Notes: generated by a model from the sequence alone, not told the origin. A DNA stretch of 64,000 nucleotides from Rhea pennata (GCF_028389875.1 NC_084668.1:16511993-16575992), one strand, 5' to 3'; positions 1-12,554 are shown, counted from the stretch's first letter. Program-made: numbers and translations.

Positions 1-3000
1 GGTCACAGTCTGTATCAGCTTCCCTTCAAAGGCTCTGCTGGGCTGCTAGTACATTTTTTGTTTCTCAGTTTGACCCAGCTCTACTAGGCAGTTCAACATT
101 ACTGGTCTTCTCAGTGCTTGCTTGTGACATTTTACTACAGTTAGTGTCAGGAAATGGTAGAGTGAACTTAGAATTTTGTTATTTGGAGAAGAGGAACAGC
201 TGGAAATGGAGATGTAGGGCTAGGATTGGTGGGGGGGGAGAAGAGACATCTGAATATTGGGTTGTCATAGATCCACTCAACTAAGAGTGAATAAAATGAT
301 ATTTTGATTGTAGTATCTCCTTCATTCCTTTGTGGCTCTAACCTGAAATGGTGTCAGAGTTGAACTCTGAAGAACTGTTGTGGTACTTTTGCTTCCATTA
401 TTTAGATAGGTTCTTCCTTCTATCCTGAAAATGGCTGGAGGGAATGGTTTTGCACAGAATAAGAGAGGTTTTGTAAAGCTTTTTAAAATCTATCAAGATG
501 AAAGGTGCTATGGAAAATGTTTTGGTGTTGATAAATTGATGGCATTGTAAGATTAAATAAAAATTGACAAACCTGAACCATTAATTTAAAACTAAATCCT
601 GTTAATTTTCCCATTTGAAAAGAATGGATTTCATGGTAGAAAACTGCAAATATCTGGCAGATGTGATTGGAAAAAACATTAAAGTTTATCAGTTTGCTGT
701 TCAACCTCTCAGCATCTCTGTTAAAAACGCAGCAACTGAAATGTCACCTGGTTATTTACCAGATAATTCAAGTCTGTTTCTCAAAATACATACTATGAAT
801 TTATTTTTCAAACTGGTAGATGTTAGCAAATATTAAATTTCTATATGAGCACATGCTCTGAATTTGTAAGAGTTTGGGAGCTTCTTCTAACACTAATAAG
901 TTTAGTGACTCATGTAAGATGCTGTAACACTTTGGTAAGAAAATCACAGTTGGATGCATTTGTTCTAGAATGTTGCAGACCAAAGTCAGATGTGTATTTT
1001 GGCAAATAAATGTCCCTCTTCTTTCTCTTTCTCCCTCTCTCTCTCTTTTTTGGTAGGATATACTAATATATTGTAATAGGTTTCAAGAACAACCATTTTT
1101 TTTTATCACTGGTTAGGCACAACTCAGAACAAGCATGTTCCCTGTTTGCAAATTCTTCAGTAATGCAGTTGCCGTAAAAGAAATACGGTAATTAGAATAT
1201 ACTGTTGGGATTGTGCCTCTATATACTTTTTAATATGATAGTAGGTAGTATATGTGTTCTGTCTATGCCCTGTTCTTTCAGTTATGATGATGTTACCTTT
1301 CTGAAATGAATTGTGCTATGTGGACACAATCACGTGCATTGCTTGTCTATTAAGCAACTGAAAAGTGAAAAAAAACTGAGCTGCATGAGTAAAATGAGGT
1401 GCGCTGGGGAGAGTGGTGCAGACCCCATAGCAGGTCTTGCTCAGCTGCCTAGTGGCCCTGCTGCTTAGTTCCCATCCAGTGATCACTGCATGCTGCCTGC
1501 ACTGAGGAGTGTGGGCAAAGGCTTGTTAGGCTGAGTGTAGCACCAGGTCCCAGCTGTTTCTCTACATCTGTTGACTCTACAGAGCTTCAAGAAATGCAGA
1601 AAGAAGGCATAGATTGTGGCTCAGCACTGTCAGCTTGCATGTGGCATACCTAGAGCTAATAAGTCCAGCTAGATTTAAGACAGCTTTTTGTGGCTCAGAG
1701 GGGGACGTATCTGTGTCACACTCCTGGTTTCAGAGAAGCAGTAGACTAATACCCATACTGGCTTTTCAAGAGCCTGGCTTAGATCCAAGTGGGTTTATTT
1801 CCTCTAGCTGTATAGCACTCTACTGTTTCCAGAGCCAAATTCATAACTCTACAGGACTCAAACTGGCTTTGTATCAATTGTTTGAATTGTTTCTAGCTTG
1901 AATGAACCAGCTACAGATATCTGGAAGGTACTGTAATTGTGTAGGAATAAATTAAGTCAAATGACTTGCAGTGATGGCTGTAGATGCCAGAATCTGAAGC
2001 TGTTCATGGTTCAGACCAGTACAATATGGAAATAGCCTTGCAGATTTTCCTGTTATATCTCAGCCAGAAGGAAGGTTCACTTTTGAATATCAGAGGGATC
2101 TTAATTGTCTGTGACCCATTTGATTCCTATTCTTTGTGTGTCTCATAGCATGTTCTCTTCCCTGTTCCATCAAAGCACCATTTATTAATAAAGTCAGCAA
2201 TGTTACTAACCCCTAATTGATATTAATTATGTTGTCTCCTCTGTTCTACAGCAGGATGGAGGGTACAGTGAATGTTTCAGAGTGTTTTCCTATTTTACTT
2301 CAAACTCCATGTTGTAGAAGGTTTCTCTTGGGGAAAACAAAAAAAATATGAAGGATTTTTAAGGTTAAAATTATGTTGGCAATTAATGTAATGTAATAGG
2401 AGTAGAATAGCAGATGAGAGTAGTTGGTGCTGAGGCTCCTTGCATTTCTGTTTACGCAGTTCAGGAGCGTGTATGTGTATTTATGCATGTATAAGGGTTA
2501 CTTTGATTGTTGTTCCAAGATCAGAGCTTGTATTTTGGGATTTTTTTTGGTGATGCTGCAAATAAGGCTTAGAACTAGAACTATGAGGAAGATACCTTTT
2601 TTGTTGTTGTTGTTCCTTGGTTTTTCAGTTTTACTGTAGTTTTGTTTTATATGTTTATTCATGAAACTTCAGTAAGAAGCTACCCCTTTATCTTTTAAAT
2701 CAAGACAAGTTGTTGAGAGATGTTTTGGTAGGTAGGGGCATGTACTAATTTTGGTGCCACTGGTTGTCAGCTTAGTTATTCTCTTTCTGGTAACCTCACA
2801 GTCTATAATTTCTTCTCCAGGAAAGAAGTGATGAACTAAAATTAATGCAACAGATATATCCTGTCTATGCAAAAAATAATGGAGCATAGGACAGGTATGG
2901 AAGTGAGTGCTTTAAGATAGAGAAAATAAAGGGGTTGTTTGGAGGAGCTTTGACGTGATGATGCTTTGAATGGTATATTTTGAGCCAAAAATTGTTTGTT

Positions 3001-3167
3001 TTTCAAGAGTTGGAAACCTCTGAGACAAACATGATAGCAGTAGAAATGGAATATGTCAAGAAGCAGATTAAGAGACAGACCACAGTGAAAAGCAGTCAAT
3101 TTCGATCCAACATTTACTGGGCATGTCAGACAAATATAGGGTCTTTGTGAAGGCATTTGGGTTCAGG

Positions 3168-3405
3168 ATCACAGAATCACAGAATGTTTGAGGTTGGAAA
3201 GGGCTTTTGGAAATCATCTAGTTCAACCCTCCTGCTCAAGCAGGGTCACCTAGAGCATGTTAGACAGGATTGCGTCCAGGCAGGTTCTGAATATCTCCAG
3301 AGAAGGAGACTTTACAACCTCTCTGGACAAGCTGTTCCAGTGCTCCGGCACTCAAATTGTTTGTCCTCATGCCACGAGAGAAGACTTTTGTCTCTGCCTA
3401 CTTAA
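3168..3405 (-). mobile_element. CR1 LINE fragment, 3' end to the left
   Basis: The left edge carries two copies of the octamer ATCACAGA, the reverse complement of the terminal repeat of avian CR1 elements. Typical CR1 3' text in reverse orientation follows: a TTTGAGGTTGGAAAGGGCTT block, a TTCAACCCTCCTGCTCAAGCAG block, then a block on vulnerable-end text about a dominated gap of TGTTCCAGTGCTC. The insertion is 5'-truncated, as most CR1 copies are, and lies on the minus strand inside a SMARCAL1 intron. The right boundary is approximate. Confidence 0.88.
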
Positions 3406-3867
3406 AATCTGTTTTTAAAAAAATGCACCAAGTTCTGTAGGCCTGCCCACAGATAGTGGAGAGCAGAAACATCTTCCTGTGAGGTGAGGATGGATACCAA
3501 CACAGTGCTCTGTAGGGATCCCTACCTTTCTCCCCTTCTCTCCAGTTTCTCTTCCTGTACCTTCCTGAATACCTGTAGATAGGGGAAAGAGAAATTGCAA
3601 GTTACCTTCCCATTTTGGAGGGATTAATTTATATCCTTCTATCTCATTGCTATTTTTGTCTATAAAAATTCCAGGGAAGCAACTAGACAAAAGTCATATC
3701 CATCCCATAGTCTATGAGTACTTTTTGTAAATTGAATACAATATTGAAATCCATGCTGGGCCTTTTAGCATCTCCAGTCCTTTTCCTTTTAAATCTATGT
3801 TCAGACAGGGCAACTGGTTTTTGTTTTGAAGGCAGTATTAATCATATGTCCTTTTAGAATGAAAAAA

Positions 3868-3899
3868 ATATATATATATACATATATATATGTATATAT
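3868..3899. repeat. TA-rich microsatellite
   Basis: A run of alternating T and A interrupted by single C and G bases, followed by a T stretch. It lies about 160 bases before the SMARCAL1 exon acceptor at 4055-4056. Confidence 0.8.
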
Positions 3900-4056
3900 T
3901 TTTTTTTAAGAGAAAGTTTTTTATACTTTCTAGTGATCCGCAGGTTCTTGCCTTGTTCAGTTTTCCTGGAAGTTTATTCAACTGTCAGATTGCCTCCAGA
4001 TGAGAAGACTCGGTCTTTTTAAGTTTGATGCTGATAACTGCTTTGATCTTTGCCAG

Positions 4057-4275
4057 ATGCCATGGGGTTGGGACTACTCTGGATCATCCAACTTAACTGA
4101 ACTGAAAGTTTTGCTCGAAGAGTCCATCATGATCCGACGTCTCAAATCAGATGTGCTTTCCCAGCTTCCAGCAAAGCAACGGAAAATGATTGTAGTGGCT
4201 CCTGAAGGCATTAACACAAAAACCAAAGCTATTTTGGCAGCTGCAGCAAAGAAGATGGCCAAAGGATATGAAAGT
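4057..4275 (+). CDS. SMARCAL1: SMARCAL1 exon: inter-lobe Snf2 block
   Basis: 73 whole codons, phase 0 at both ends, acceptor TTTGCCAG and donor GTAAGT. Encodes [13 protein letters not shown], then the conserved [15 protein letters not shown] block that precedes the second helicase lobe. It ends in KKMAKGYES, which corresponds to the variable linker of the human protein. Confidence 0.96.
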
Positions 4276-7200
4276 GTAAGTCAAATTATTTTCATAAGGA
4301 GCCATTGGTTTTTCAGGTGCCTTCGTTTTTTCAGGTTGGGAGAACTTGCTTTTTTTTAGATTTAATTAAAAACATCAGTGGAAAACAGTATCCCCTGTTC
4401 CAAGGAAGGTCAGAGCTTTACCCCACATGAATGCACAACTAAAAGCTGTTGAGAGCGCAATTTTAAATGAATATGCAGCACAATCAAAACAGATCGGCTT
4501 TATTCTCCCCTTTTGATTTAAGTGCTGTGCTTTTTCCCTTTCAGTCAAGTACTATTTGCTCTCTTCTTTCCTCTCTTATTAATCCTTTGTAATTATCTTT
4601 TATGCTGCTTTTGCCTCTGTACTTACTCTTCTGTCTTGCCTTGTATCTCATTCAGCTTACAAAGCCTGTTGAAGCTGCATTGTGGAACACAGTTGTAACT
4701 AAAAATGGGATGAATGTCTTTTTACATTTACTTCTCTTCTATGGATGGCAAACGCATGTCCGAAACTCCTAATGCAGATCTATAAGGACTTGTTAGTGTT
4801 TCATACCATTTTAGTTGGAAAATGCTTTCCCAAGTAAACTATATTTGTAATATGCTTGTCATCCAACTTGTAGGAGTTGGGTTGGGGGTAGGGAGGGAAG
4901 TGGTCACAGAAGCATGAGTATGTGAGTATCTGCTATGCCCAGTGGTAATAGAAGACTTCCCACGCTATGTGATTTTCAGGCTGATTTTTCCTAGCACAGT
5001 GTTTGTTAGCAATGTTAGACATCCCAGATCTTTAAGCAAGAACAAGAAACAGCAATTCTGAGACTCACATAAATTTATCTTCCTCTCTGCAGAAACAACA
5101 GGAAAAGGAAGCTCTTCTCCTCTTCTACAGCAGAACAGCAGAAGCTAAAGTCCACTCAGTCATGTAAGCTACATGTCTGTGCTTCATTCTTACCAAGTAA
5201 AATGTATTTTTCCCCTGAGAACAGGAAAATGGTGCCTTAGAGATAACAGTGCAGGGATGTGAAGCATAGTCTCAAGCCAGTTCAAAAAAAATTTTTGAAT
5301 TACAGTGTGCTAAATGTTTATTTCTCTGAGTTCCTAAGCTGAATGAATCTTCTGATTTCATTCCAGATATGGATCTAAACAGTGTCATTTGAGCAGTCTG
5401 AAATTACTCTGTGTTTGGGTCTTGGATCAGGTTTCCTGGTGTTCAGACCCTATTTCAGTTTAAGGATGGATGGAATAATGAAACTGAAAGTATCAACAGA
5501 ATTTGAGGAAAACGAAGACTGCAATCCTGCTGCAGCAGAAACTCTGATCCAAGAAGCTAATGAGTCAGATTGAGCTTTAGTTTTAATGTGCTCTTAAGAT
5601 ATCACAGCACCTCCTGAAGTGCTTAGCTCCTCCATGGAGCTTATATGGGACCTTAGTAAGAAAAGTTTTCTTCCATAGGTGTGCTATGAACTCTCTCCTC
5701 CCTGGTAATAACTTTCTTCTGTGACTTTTAATGCCCTTTCATCCTTACTCTTTCTGCTGGGACTGTAAAGGAGTCATGTTAGGTCATTTTGGATGATTTT
5801 TTAATAAGAAGGATGCTGATAGCATGCCAACAGTTTACTTCTCGTGGCCCTCTGAATATTAGGACCTGCCAATGTGCACTGTGTGATTTCACAGTCTCAG
5901 ACTTTGCTGCGGAATCTGTCTGTTTTGGCACAAAACTGCACTTCAGAGTCCCAGGTCTCATTTCTTTAGAGTTTTTTCCTTTTATGTTAGTGAACAGTTC
6001 GAAGAGTTTCTGCCTTTTATATTCAGTTGCAATTGTGAACTGAATATAAAACTGAAGTGGTGTTTGCTTGACTCTGGACACTGAGAGGCAGGAGATAGTC
6101 TACTCATTTCTGGGGTTTTAGTAGCATTTAAAATACTATAATCTGATCATGTACAATGCCATCTTACTATTACTTTCTTCTGATCGTCAGCACTTCCCAT
6201 GTCTTGCTCTTGACAGTTTTTTACAGGGCTGCTGTGCACAGTCACTGAAACGACTGGCCATTTGTTAAATGAGGATGTTATATGAAGATGAGGTATTGAA
6301 TAATTGTGATGTCTTGGCATCTGGTTGCTACACTGAATGCTCATTTGGGGATTTGTTTTGGTTTAAATGCAGCAGTCCTCCTCTTTTCCCAGATTTCTTT
6401 GTTAAATGATACTATCATAACTGGGATCTGAACACGACAGAACCCAGGGAGTTGGCTGCAAAGCACTGATCTATCTTAATATAGTGCTGGAAATCCCACT
6501 TACTGTTTTCTGCCAGTTGCTGCTGACCTAAGCTGTGTTGTATTTAGCAAAGAACATGGTAATGCTGATTTTGGCAATAGCTTTGCTGTTCTAAAGAGAA
6601 GATGACATTTGTATCATCTGCTCTGATGGCTGTCACTATACTTAGTTACAAATTTTAGGCTTTTAGGTGTTTTTCAGGCTCCAGTTCATAGCTGACCTGA
6701 TTACTTCACGAGTTACTACATATCAGCTGAACTGCAGAACCCATATATAAGTATGCTATTACACTATTAGTCCACAGCAAATACCAAATGTTTTAATTAA
6801 CCTTGTTTCATTTGATTTAAAAGGAATCTTACTACCTCTTGTTTGTCATTGGCTGATATGCATATGCATAACTTCTAAAAATAGCTGATGTATATAGCTT
6901 GTTAAACTGTGGTAAATTGTCAATTTGAAGAAAAACGGCTTTTGGGATATCCTGATGCCATGTGTTTAGAGGCCTTTTCTAGAATGAACACCATCCTAAG
7001 TAATTATAGGAAGAATAGTTGCCTGCAGATTGCTATGCAGGAGTTAAAAAATATAGAAGAGTGAAAAGAATGGTCAAGAAAGTATAGATGACTTCCAGTG
7101 GATTGGTCTGCGAAGTCATTTTTCAATGGTTTTTGGTCATACACAAGTACAAGTACAGGCAGCTGTCTATCTGTGTTCCAGAAAATGAGTGGGTTTTCCT

Positions 7201-10200
7201 ACAGATTTTTTTAATTTTTAGAGGAATCATATGCTGCTTGCATATTAATGCAACCTTTTATGCTAACCTGTTTCCTGGTTTCTGTATGTGGATGAACAGT
7301 AACTTTTAAATTTGCTGTGAGCAAAGCCTGTATTCTCTTAGCTCATAATGCAGAGTTTTGTTTGTTGTTTTTTTTTCCCCTCCCCTCTTTAATGTAGAGA
7401 ATACATCCTGGAGTTACTGGAGAGTGGGAAAGATAAATTCCTGGTGTTTGCTCATCACAAGATAGTGTTGGATGCAGTAGTTGCAGAGCTGGAGAAGAAA
7501 GTAAGTGCTTGACTGAGACTTACGTTAACTTCATCACTATTCCAACTTCAGAACTGTTTAAGAGCTCCTCAGGGTTATGGCTGATCAGTTAGGTTATGAA
7601 AGTTAGTGGCACAGACAATTTCTGCTTGTTGCGTTTCTGAATGTTCTCTTCACATTCTCTTCTGAATGTTCTACCAAGGTAGCTCAGAGTGAAAATGCCT
7701 CATGGGAGGCCATTTGTATTAGCTGAAGGGCTTTTGTTGTATTTAATGTTCTTTGCTGATCTGTCATCTGGCTTGGAGCTTTTGACTGTCTGGAAAAGTG
7801 TTACCATGTGTGGCCATCTGTGGTTTTCTCAAGGCTTTCCTCAGAGGGGGAAAGTAATAGCAACAGAAGCCTGACAATGGCTGCCTTTCTCTGACACTGT
7901 GGTGCTTTTACATTTTTGAATTGGACTGCTGTGGGGAGACTGCACAGATCTGAGAGATGATCTATTGGGGATTATAGGTCTCTATGGAGTTTCCCTGCTT
8001 ATCTCATCCGATTTGTTTGCCCTTTGAAATCTCTATGTAGGAATTGGTGTGCTCATCTGAGACTTGGTAGTGGTTATAGCAGACAAATGACTTGAAAAAT
8101 GGTTTGGCTAATGATTCATGAGAGAGTTCTTTGGATGCCCCTAAAGATCTCTGGGTTGTGTTGGGACACTGTGAAGGATGGTTCAAATCAGTACTCCAAA
8201 TTGTAAACCACAGTGGCAGTGGTGATTCTGCTGCCTTTATAGCAGCATCCTCCAGTAGATAAGAGGTTGGACAGTGGAGAGTGGTCCTGCATCATCCAAG
8301 TTTTTCACACCTCTCCTGAGGGTGCGACTAAGATGTCTAGGTTCCCATGTCCTCATGCTGCAAGGTTCAGCTTATGTCAAACCAGTTCCCTTTTCACTGT
8401 ATTTGAGTTGCCAGCTTGTTGCTGTCTTTTTCTATTACTTGGGTCTGGTAGGGGAGCAGTAGGGTGCAAAAGTTAATCATACATTGTGAACAGAGGGGAG
8501 ATACTGAGCTATAGTGCCTATACTTTAAAAATAGGGAAAAGTCTTAAAACCCTTCAATTTGTTGCCTTTTATTATTTAACTTTCCTAGCCCTGGCATGAG
8601 GAAGAGAAGGAAAATTCTTCTAAAACATGGAACAGGGAGACAGTGAAGAGAATATGAGGCAGCTAAGTGACTTCTTTCTTTGTCTTTTTCTCAGCATGTT
8701 GAATACATTCGCATTGATGGCTCCACCCCTTCAGCTGAGCGACAATCTCTGTGCCAGAAGTTCCAGTTCTCAGAGAAGCAGATTGTGGCTGTCCTGTCCC
8801 TTACTGCAGCAAACATGGGTCTGACGTTGTCTGCTGCGGACCTGGTGGTGTTTGCAGAGCTCTTCTGGAATCCAGGGGTACGGCATGTGGAGGGAGGATG
8901 GGCTGGATGCTGTCTGCTGAGCAGAAATGTTGGAGCTTGGGGAGCAGATACAATGGGCAGGGGTCTTCCTCTGGTGTTTTCTTTCTTTCCATGATGCTTG
9001 TCTCTGCACACCCAACTGCCTCGGCTTGAACCAGCAAGACTGGTTAAACAGCTCACTGGCTGGAGAGGATGACCTGAAAGGGAAATAAATTCCTGTTTCT
9101 CAACTTGGCAGAGCTGTCATCAGCTCCTCCTGCCTAGCCAAGACCTGAAAGGGCCTGTCATCAGTACTGACCCTTTGCTTTTTTCTGTAAGCAGAAGGAG
9201 CATGGAATTTCCCAGGGTAGTTAGCAATTTGCCTTAATAGCAGCAGCATACATCTGTCTTTGCATCTGGCAGCAAATACCTAGGGACAAGAGCTCTGTGA
9301 GCGAATGTAGGTTGTGGACAGTCAGCGGAGGTAGTGCCCTCTGTTCAAGAGAGTTCAAGTTATCTCTTCATAATCTTATGTTACTCTGCAGTTTCCTGGG
9401 AGTGAGTCCTACATGAGGAGCTTCATTTCCTGAATTACTGAAGCCTTGCTGACTATAGGGAGGATGAGGGTTTAAACCAGCTTGTGAGAAATGCTCAGTA
9501 CTTTTTTAGGGGCACTACTGCACTGGGTAACTTCTTGGCTTAGTCTGTATTGGGGTTCCAGGTGTTAGCAGTATCCAGACAAGAAATAGTCACAAGCACA
9601 AGAAAGGAGAGCTCTGAGAGCTCCCTGTTATATGGTTCTTATGTTATTTCTGTAATGTTGAAGTTCTCGCTTCATTTTCTTTGTCATATTTTTACCTAAA
9701 GATCTTGATTCAAGCAGAAGATCGGGCACATCGAATTGGACAGACCAGCTCTGTTAATGTTCACTACCTGGTGGCTAAAGGCACAGCAGATGACTTCTTA
9801 TGGTAGGAAGTGGAGAGAGCCCCTTTTAGTTCTCCCTCTACCTGTTTTCACTGTTTGTCGCATAATGTGACTTCTGTTGCTTAATATTAGCATTGTTTTT
9901 CAACTCTGTGAGGGGAGGAACAGTAATTACCAGCTTAACAGCAGGCTTAGGTGACAATGGCCAGACCACCATGGACATAACTAAGTGGGTGACAAGCAGG
10001 ACAAAGGCCTGTTGAGAGATTTTGGGGAGTTGATGTATTTAAAACCTTCATACTCTCTGAGTAAAGAGAAGGAATGTGTCTTAGACACATCCCAGAACTT
10101 TCATACGTTGGGATACTGTGAATAATTTCCAGCAAAGTTAAAAGGGACTGGGGATCATTTGATGTATCATGGATCAAGTCTGAGCAGCAGTCTGACTACA

Positions 10201-12554
10201 GAGTGCTTGGGCAGGGAGCTGTGGAGGAGGGCTGCATTACTGCTTTCCTCTTGTTCCTTGGTGAGCCCTTCAGATGAATTCAAGAAGTGCTGCTGACTTG
10301 TCTCTGGGGAAATATGGTCTGAGCTTCATGGGCTATGATGAGGGCTGTCAGAGTGCAGCAGTTGTTGGGGCTAGGGAATCTGATATCCTGAGGAAGTAGG
10401 AGATCTGGGGAATCCTTAGCGCTGCAAGGGAACTGACCTGCAAATGATGAAAAGAAATTATCTGCCAGCTGGTTCATTTAAAGTCCAAAATTACATCTTT
10501 ATTGCCTCATTTAAAAGAACAAACAGTCGGAGTGAACTTGTGCAGTTCCCAGAATATCATGATGGCAAATAATTATAACTCTACAATGCAGAGATCTGGA
10601 AACTGATGCACTGCCCACATTTCACAAAAAGTTAATGACAGTAATTCTGCCTTTATTTGTGAAATGCTGTCCATGCAGTTGTTAATGCTTAACTGGAAGG
10701 AAAATAGCTTTTCAAAGGACAGTGGCATCCTTTTAAAAGGAGAGAGAGAACAAGAAGACAAGGCTGTTTGGTGAATGTGTTAATTCTGTGGGTATGCTGT
10801 GACCTTTGCTTCTTTTGGAGCATCCAGAGATGCGGTTGGGACCTCTCTAGGCCTCTTGGGCCAGTGTTATCTCTTTACTGGCTAGAAGCTAGCTTCTTCC
10901 CAAAGTATATTGGGAAATACCCTAGAAAGGCTGATGTGGCTGTTGATATGGATTACCTTTGTGTGTCTTGGAGACTGAACACGGCCTATGAAGACTGCCT
11001 TTAACTGCATCCTCTTGTTTTGACTTCATGTCATTAGTGTTGCCACGGTCAACTGCTGAATGTGTATCCCATGCAAATAATTGTTGTCTGAAATCACATT
11101 CTCTTATTCTTACTTATTGGATTGATCCTATATATCCTAGGGCAGTACAGTCGTCATAAATAAGATCAGGACAAGTTAAGAAGCTAACTAGTTCTTGCAG
11201 AAAAGTTATCTTTTATACCCCTGTCGTATCTTTCTTCATCTGCTCATAGTAAATGACTGTGTTGTTCTGTCTGGATAATAGTATCTTGCATGATATTTTC
11301 ATTCTTTTAGTAATACCTGTATTTATTACTCCTAGGCCAATGATTCAAGAGAAAATAAAAGTGCTGGGTGAAGCTGGTCTTTCTGAAGCCAATTTCTCTG
11401 AAACAGCTGAACCCACTGATTACTACCCTAAGGTAATTGAAAAAACTCCTGAAAGAACAGTGGTACCTGGGAGAGGCTGAATGGGCTTTGCCTTGTGTAC
11501 ATCTAGACTGTCAGGGGATTTACAGGCTGACCTGACGTCTGTTCTGCCTTAAATGTCACAGACCAGATTCTCTAATGCCTTCCTTGATCCATACCTTCAC
11601 TTGGACTCTCCAAACTGTTCCCAACTCTGCTGTGGGGAAGAAGTCTTAAAATAGAGCCTCTGCAGCTGCTGTCTTCCCCATAAGAGTCTGTGGAATTTAC
11701 TTTGCACAGACAAGAATTATGGGATGAGAAGATGGTGTGGGGATAGGCAATTCAGAGCAATATGATGCCCCTCTCTGGATCTGTAGATCTCATGCTGTTA
11801 ACATAACTGTAGGCTGTATTATCCTTGCTGTCAAAGCCACTTTCTGCAAAGATCTGGCAGGGTACAACCAGACACAACCTCTGGCAGTGAGGCCTTCCTG
11901 TAGGGATCTCTGGCTGCCTGCAGCTCTCCCAAGGATGTTTTTTGAGGGAATGAGGATCTCTGTACCATGAGGGGTAAGCCCTGCTGTCAGTAATCACATG
12001 CGTAGGGTCATCTCAGATGCAGGGATTGTTGCAGAAGTTTATATAGAGAAAGTGCCTTCTGCAGGATCTTTCATTCTCTTTGAAGATACTGTGGTATTTT
12101 GCATATCTACCTTTTGCTGGCAGGAAGGTAAAAGCATGTGACTTTGTATGGGATTCAGATTCAGCAAGGACTGAATTCCTCCTGCATCCCTGCAGCCAAG
12201 TGTAGCCATATCCCCTCTGGGCTTGAATTCTCTGTTGGCTAGTGAAGCTGAAAAGGGGCTAGGAAAGTAGGAATGCTGTGTTATTTTCACTTTCTATGTT
12301 TTTATTTGACAATGCTTATGTATATTTTGTCTATTCTAATTTCTCAGTCGGATCCAAAGCAGAAGACCATCTATGATCTTTTCCAGAGGACCTTCTCTGA
12401 GAACAGAGATGACACTGATGAAGCTTTGCTTTTGGAGACAGCTGATGCTTGCTTTGACTTTGATCCTGAAAGTGCCTTACAGGATATGGAAGGAGAGAGA
12501 TGCTCAGTGAGTCCCCCTAAAAAACGGCGTATTGAAGAGTTTTTTAAAGTTTAG
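4057..12554 (+). CDS. SMARCAL1: SMARCAL1 C-terminal part (7 exons): SNF2-family annealing helicase
   Basis: SMARCAL1 (HARP) is an ATP-driven annealing helicase. It binds RPA through its N terminus and rewinds or regresses DNA at stalled forks in the nucleus. Seven exons join in frame (981 nt, 326 residues plus stop): 4057-4275, 5093-5163, 7398-7500, 8695-8877, 9702-9802, 11336-11432 and 12348-12554. The product starts at [13 protein letters not shown] and includes the inter-lobe block [18 protein letters not shown]. It continues with the second RecA-like lobe: FLVFAHHK (motif IV), [24 protein letters not shown] (motif V) and [11 protein letters not shown] (motif VI with the arginine finger region). 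The tail is acidic and ends in a basic cluster. All introns are GT-AG with consistent phases. The RPA-binding and HARP domains and the first helicase lobe must lie left of the window. The human protein is about 954 residues, so roughly one third is here. Its C-terminal end differs from the human one. Confidence 0.97.
5093..5163 (+). CDS. SMARCAL1: SMARCAL1 exon: linker helix
   Basis: 71 nt, phase 0 in and two bases over at the donor. Encodes [20 protein letters not shown] followed by HSV and the first two bases of an Ile codon, matching the human KQQQKDALILFFNRTAEAK segment. The preceding intron is 817 nt; the following one, 5164-7397, is 2.2 kb. Confidence 0.96.
6015..6051. repeat. Perfect 14-bp inverted repeat in SMARCAL1 intron
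   Basis: TTTTATATTCAGTT at 6015-6028 is followed by a 9-nt spacer and its exact reverse complement at 6038-6051. It lies in the 2.2-kb intron 5164-7397. That intron otherwise shows only AT-rich sequence and short chance reading frames. Confidence 0.9.
7398..7500 (+). CDS. SMARCAL1: SMARCAL1 exon: helicase motif IV
   Basis: 103 nt, completing an Ile codon with its first base. Encodes [20 protein letters not shown] and then [22 protein letters not shown] is the Snf2 motif IV. The donor is GTAAGTG after a complete codon. The following 1.2-kb intron shows nothing recognisable. Confidence 0.97.
8695..8877 (+). CDS. SMARCAL1: SMARCAL1 exon: helicase motif V
   Basis: 61 whole codons. Encodes [20 protein letters not shown], then the stretch through [20 protein letters not shown] and WNPG. 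This is the core of the second RecA-like lobe, which contacts DNA and ATP. The acceptor is CTTTTTCTCAG; the donor is GTACGG, weaker than the others but in phase with the next exon. Confidence 0.97.
9702..9802 (+). CDS. SMARCAL1: SMARCAL1 exon: helicase motif VI
   Basis: 101 nt. Encodes [20 protein letters not shown] followed by [13 protein letters not shown] and two bases of a Trp codon. DRxHRIGQ is motif VI, which carries the arginines that complete the ATP site. Human has DRVHRIGQ; the Ala here is a common variant among SNF2 proteins. Confidence 0.97.
11336..11432 (+). CDS. SMARCAL1: SMARCAL1 exon: post-helicase segment
   Basis: 97 nt, completing the Trp codon. Encodes [20 protein letters not shown] and then [12 protein letters not shown], close to the human [20 protein letters not shown] segment. 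The acceptor is ATTACTCCTAG; the donor is GTAATTG. Confidence 0.96.
12348..12554 (+). CDS. SMARCAL1: SMARCAL1 terminal coding exon
   Basis: 68 codons plus TAG. Begins [18 protein letters not shown], matching human DPKQQKIYDLFQKSF, then an acidic segment ([20 protein letters not shown]). It ends [14 protein letters not shown]. The basic cluster KKRR looks like a nuclear localisation signal. By recall, the human protein continues beyond the equivalent KKRRFEFF for about ten residues; this one stops after FFKV. The IxxFF spacing right after the basic patch resembles a PCNA-binding PIP box lacking its glutamine. Confidence 0.95.
   Translation, partial: SDPKQKTIYDLFQRTFSENRDDTDEALLLETADACFDFDPESALQDMEGERCSVSPPKKRRIEEFFKV

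Larger units (their letters stand above)
1..4056 (+). other. SMARCAL1: SMARCAL1 intron (left-truncated)
   Basis: This is the non-coding stretch left of the first SMARCAL1 exon seen here. I looked for the preceding conserved block of the family (the region before MPWGWDYSG in the Snf2 lobe) and found no exon encoding it, so I read the stretch as intron. It contains a pyrimidine-rich run near 1017-1052, a CR1 fragment at 3168-3405 and a TA repeat near 3868-3899. It ends with a good acceptor, a pyrimidine-rich stretch followed by TTTGCCAG. Confidence 0.75.

Noticed and set aside
3157-3405. 82-codon + frame over the first CR1 copy
   Set aside because: It is antisense CR1 sequence, not a host gene.
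1-4056. Search for the SMARCAL1 exon preceding MPWGWDYSG
   Set aside because: No stretch encoding the expected conserved block with splice sites was found, so the exon is taken to lie left of the window.
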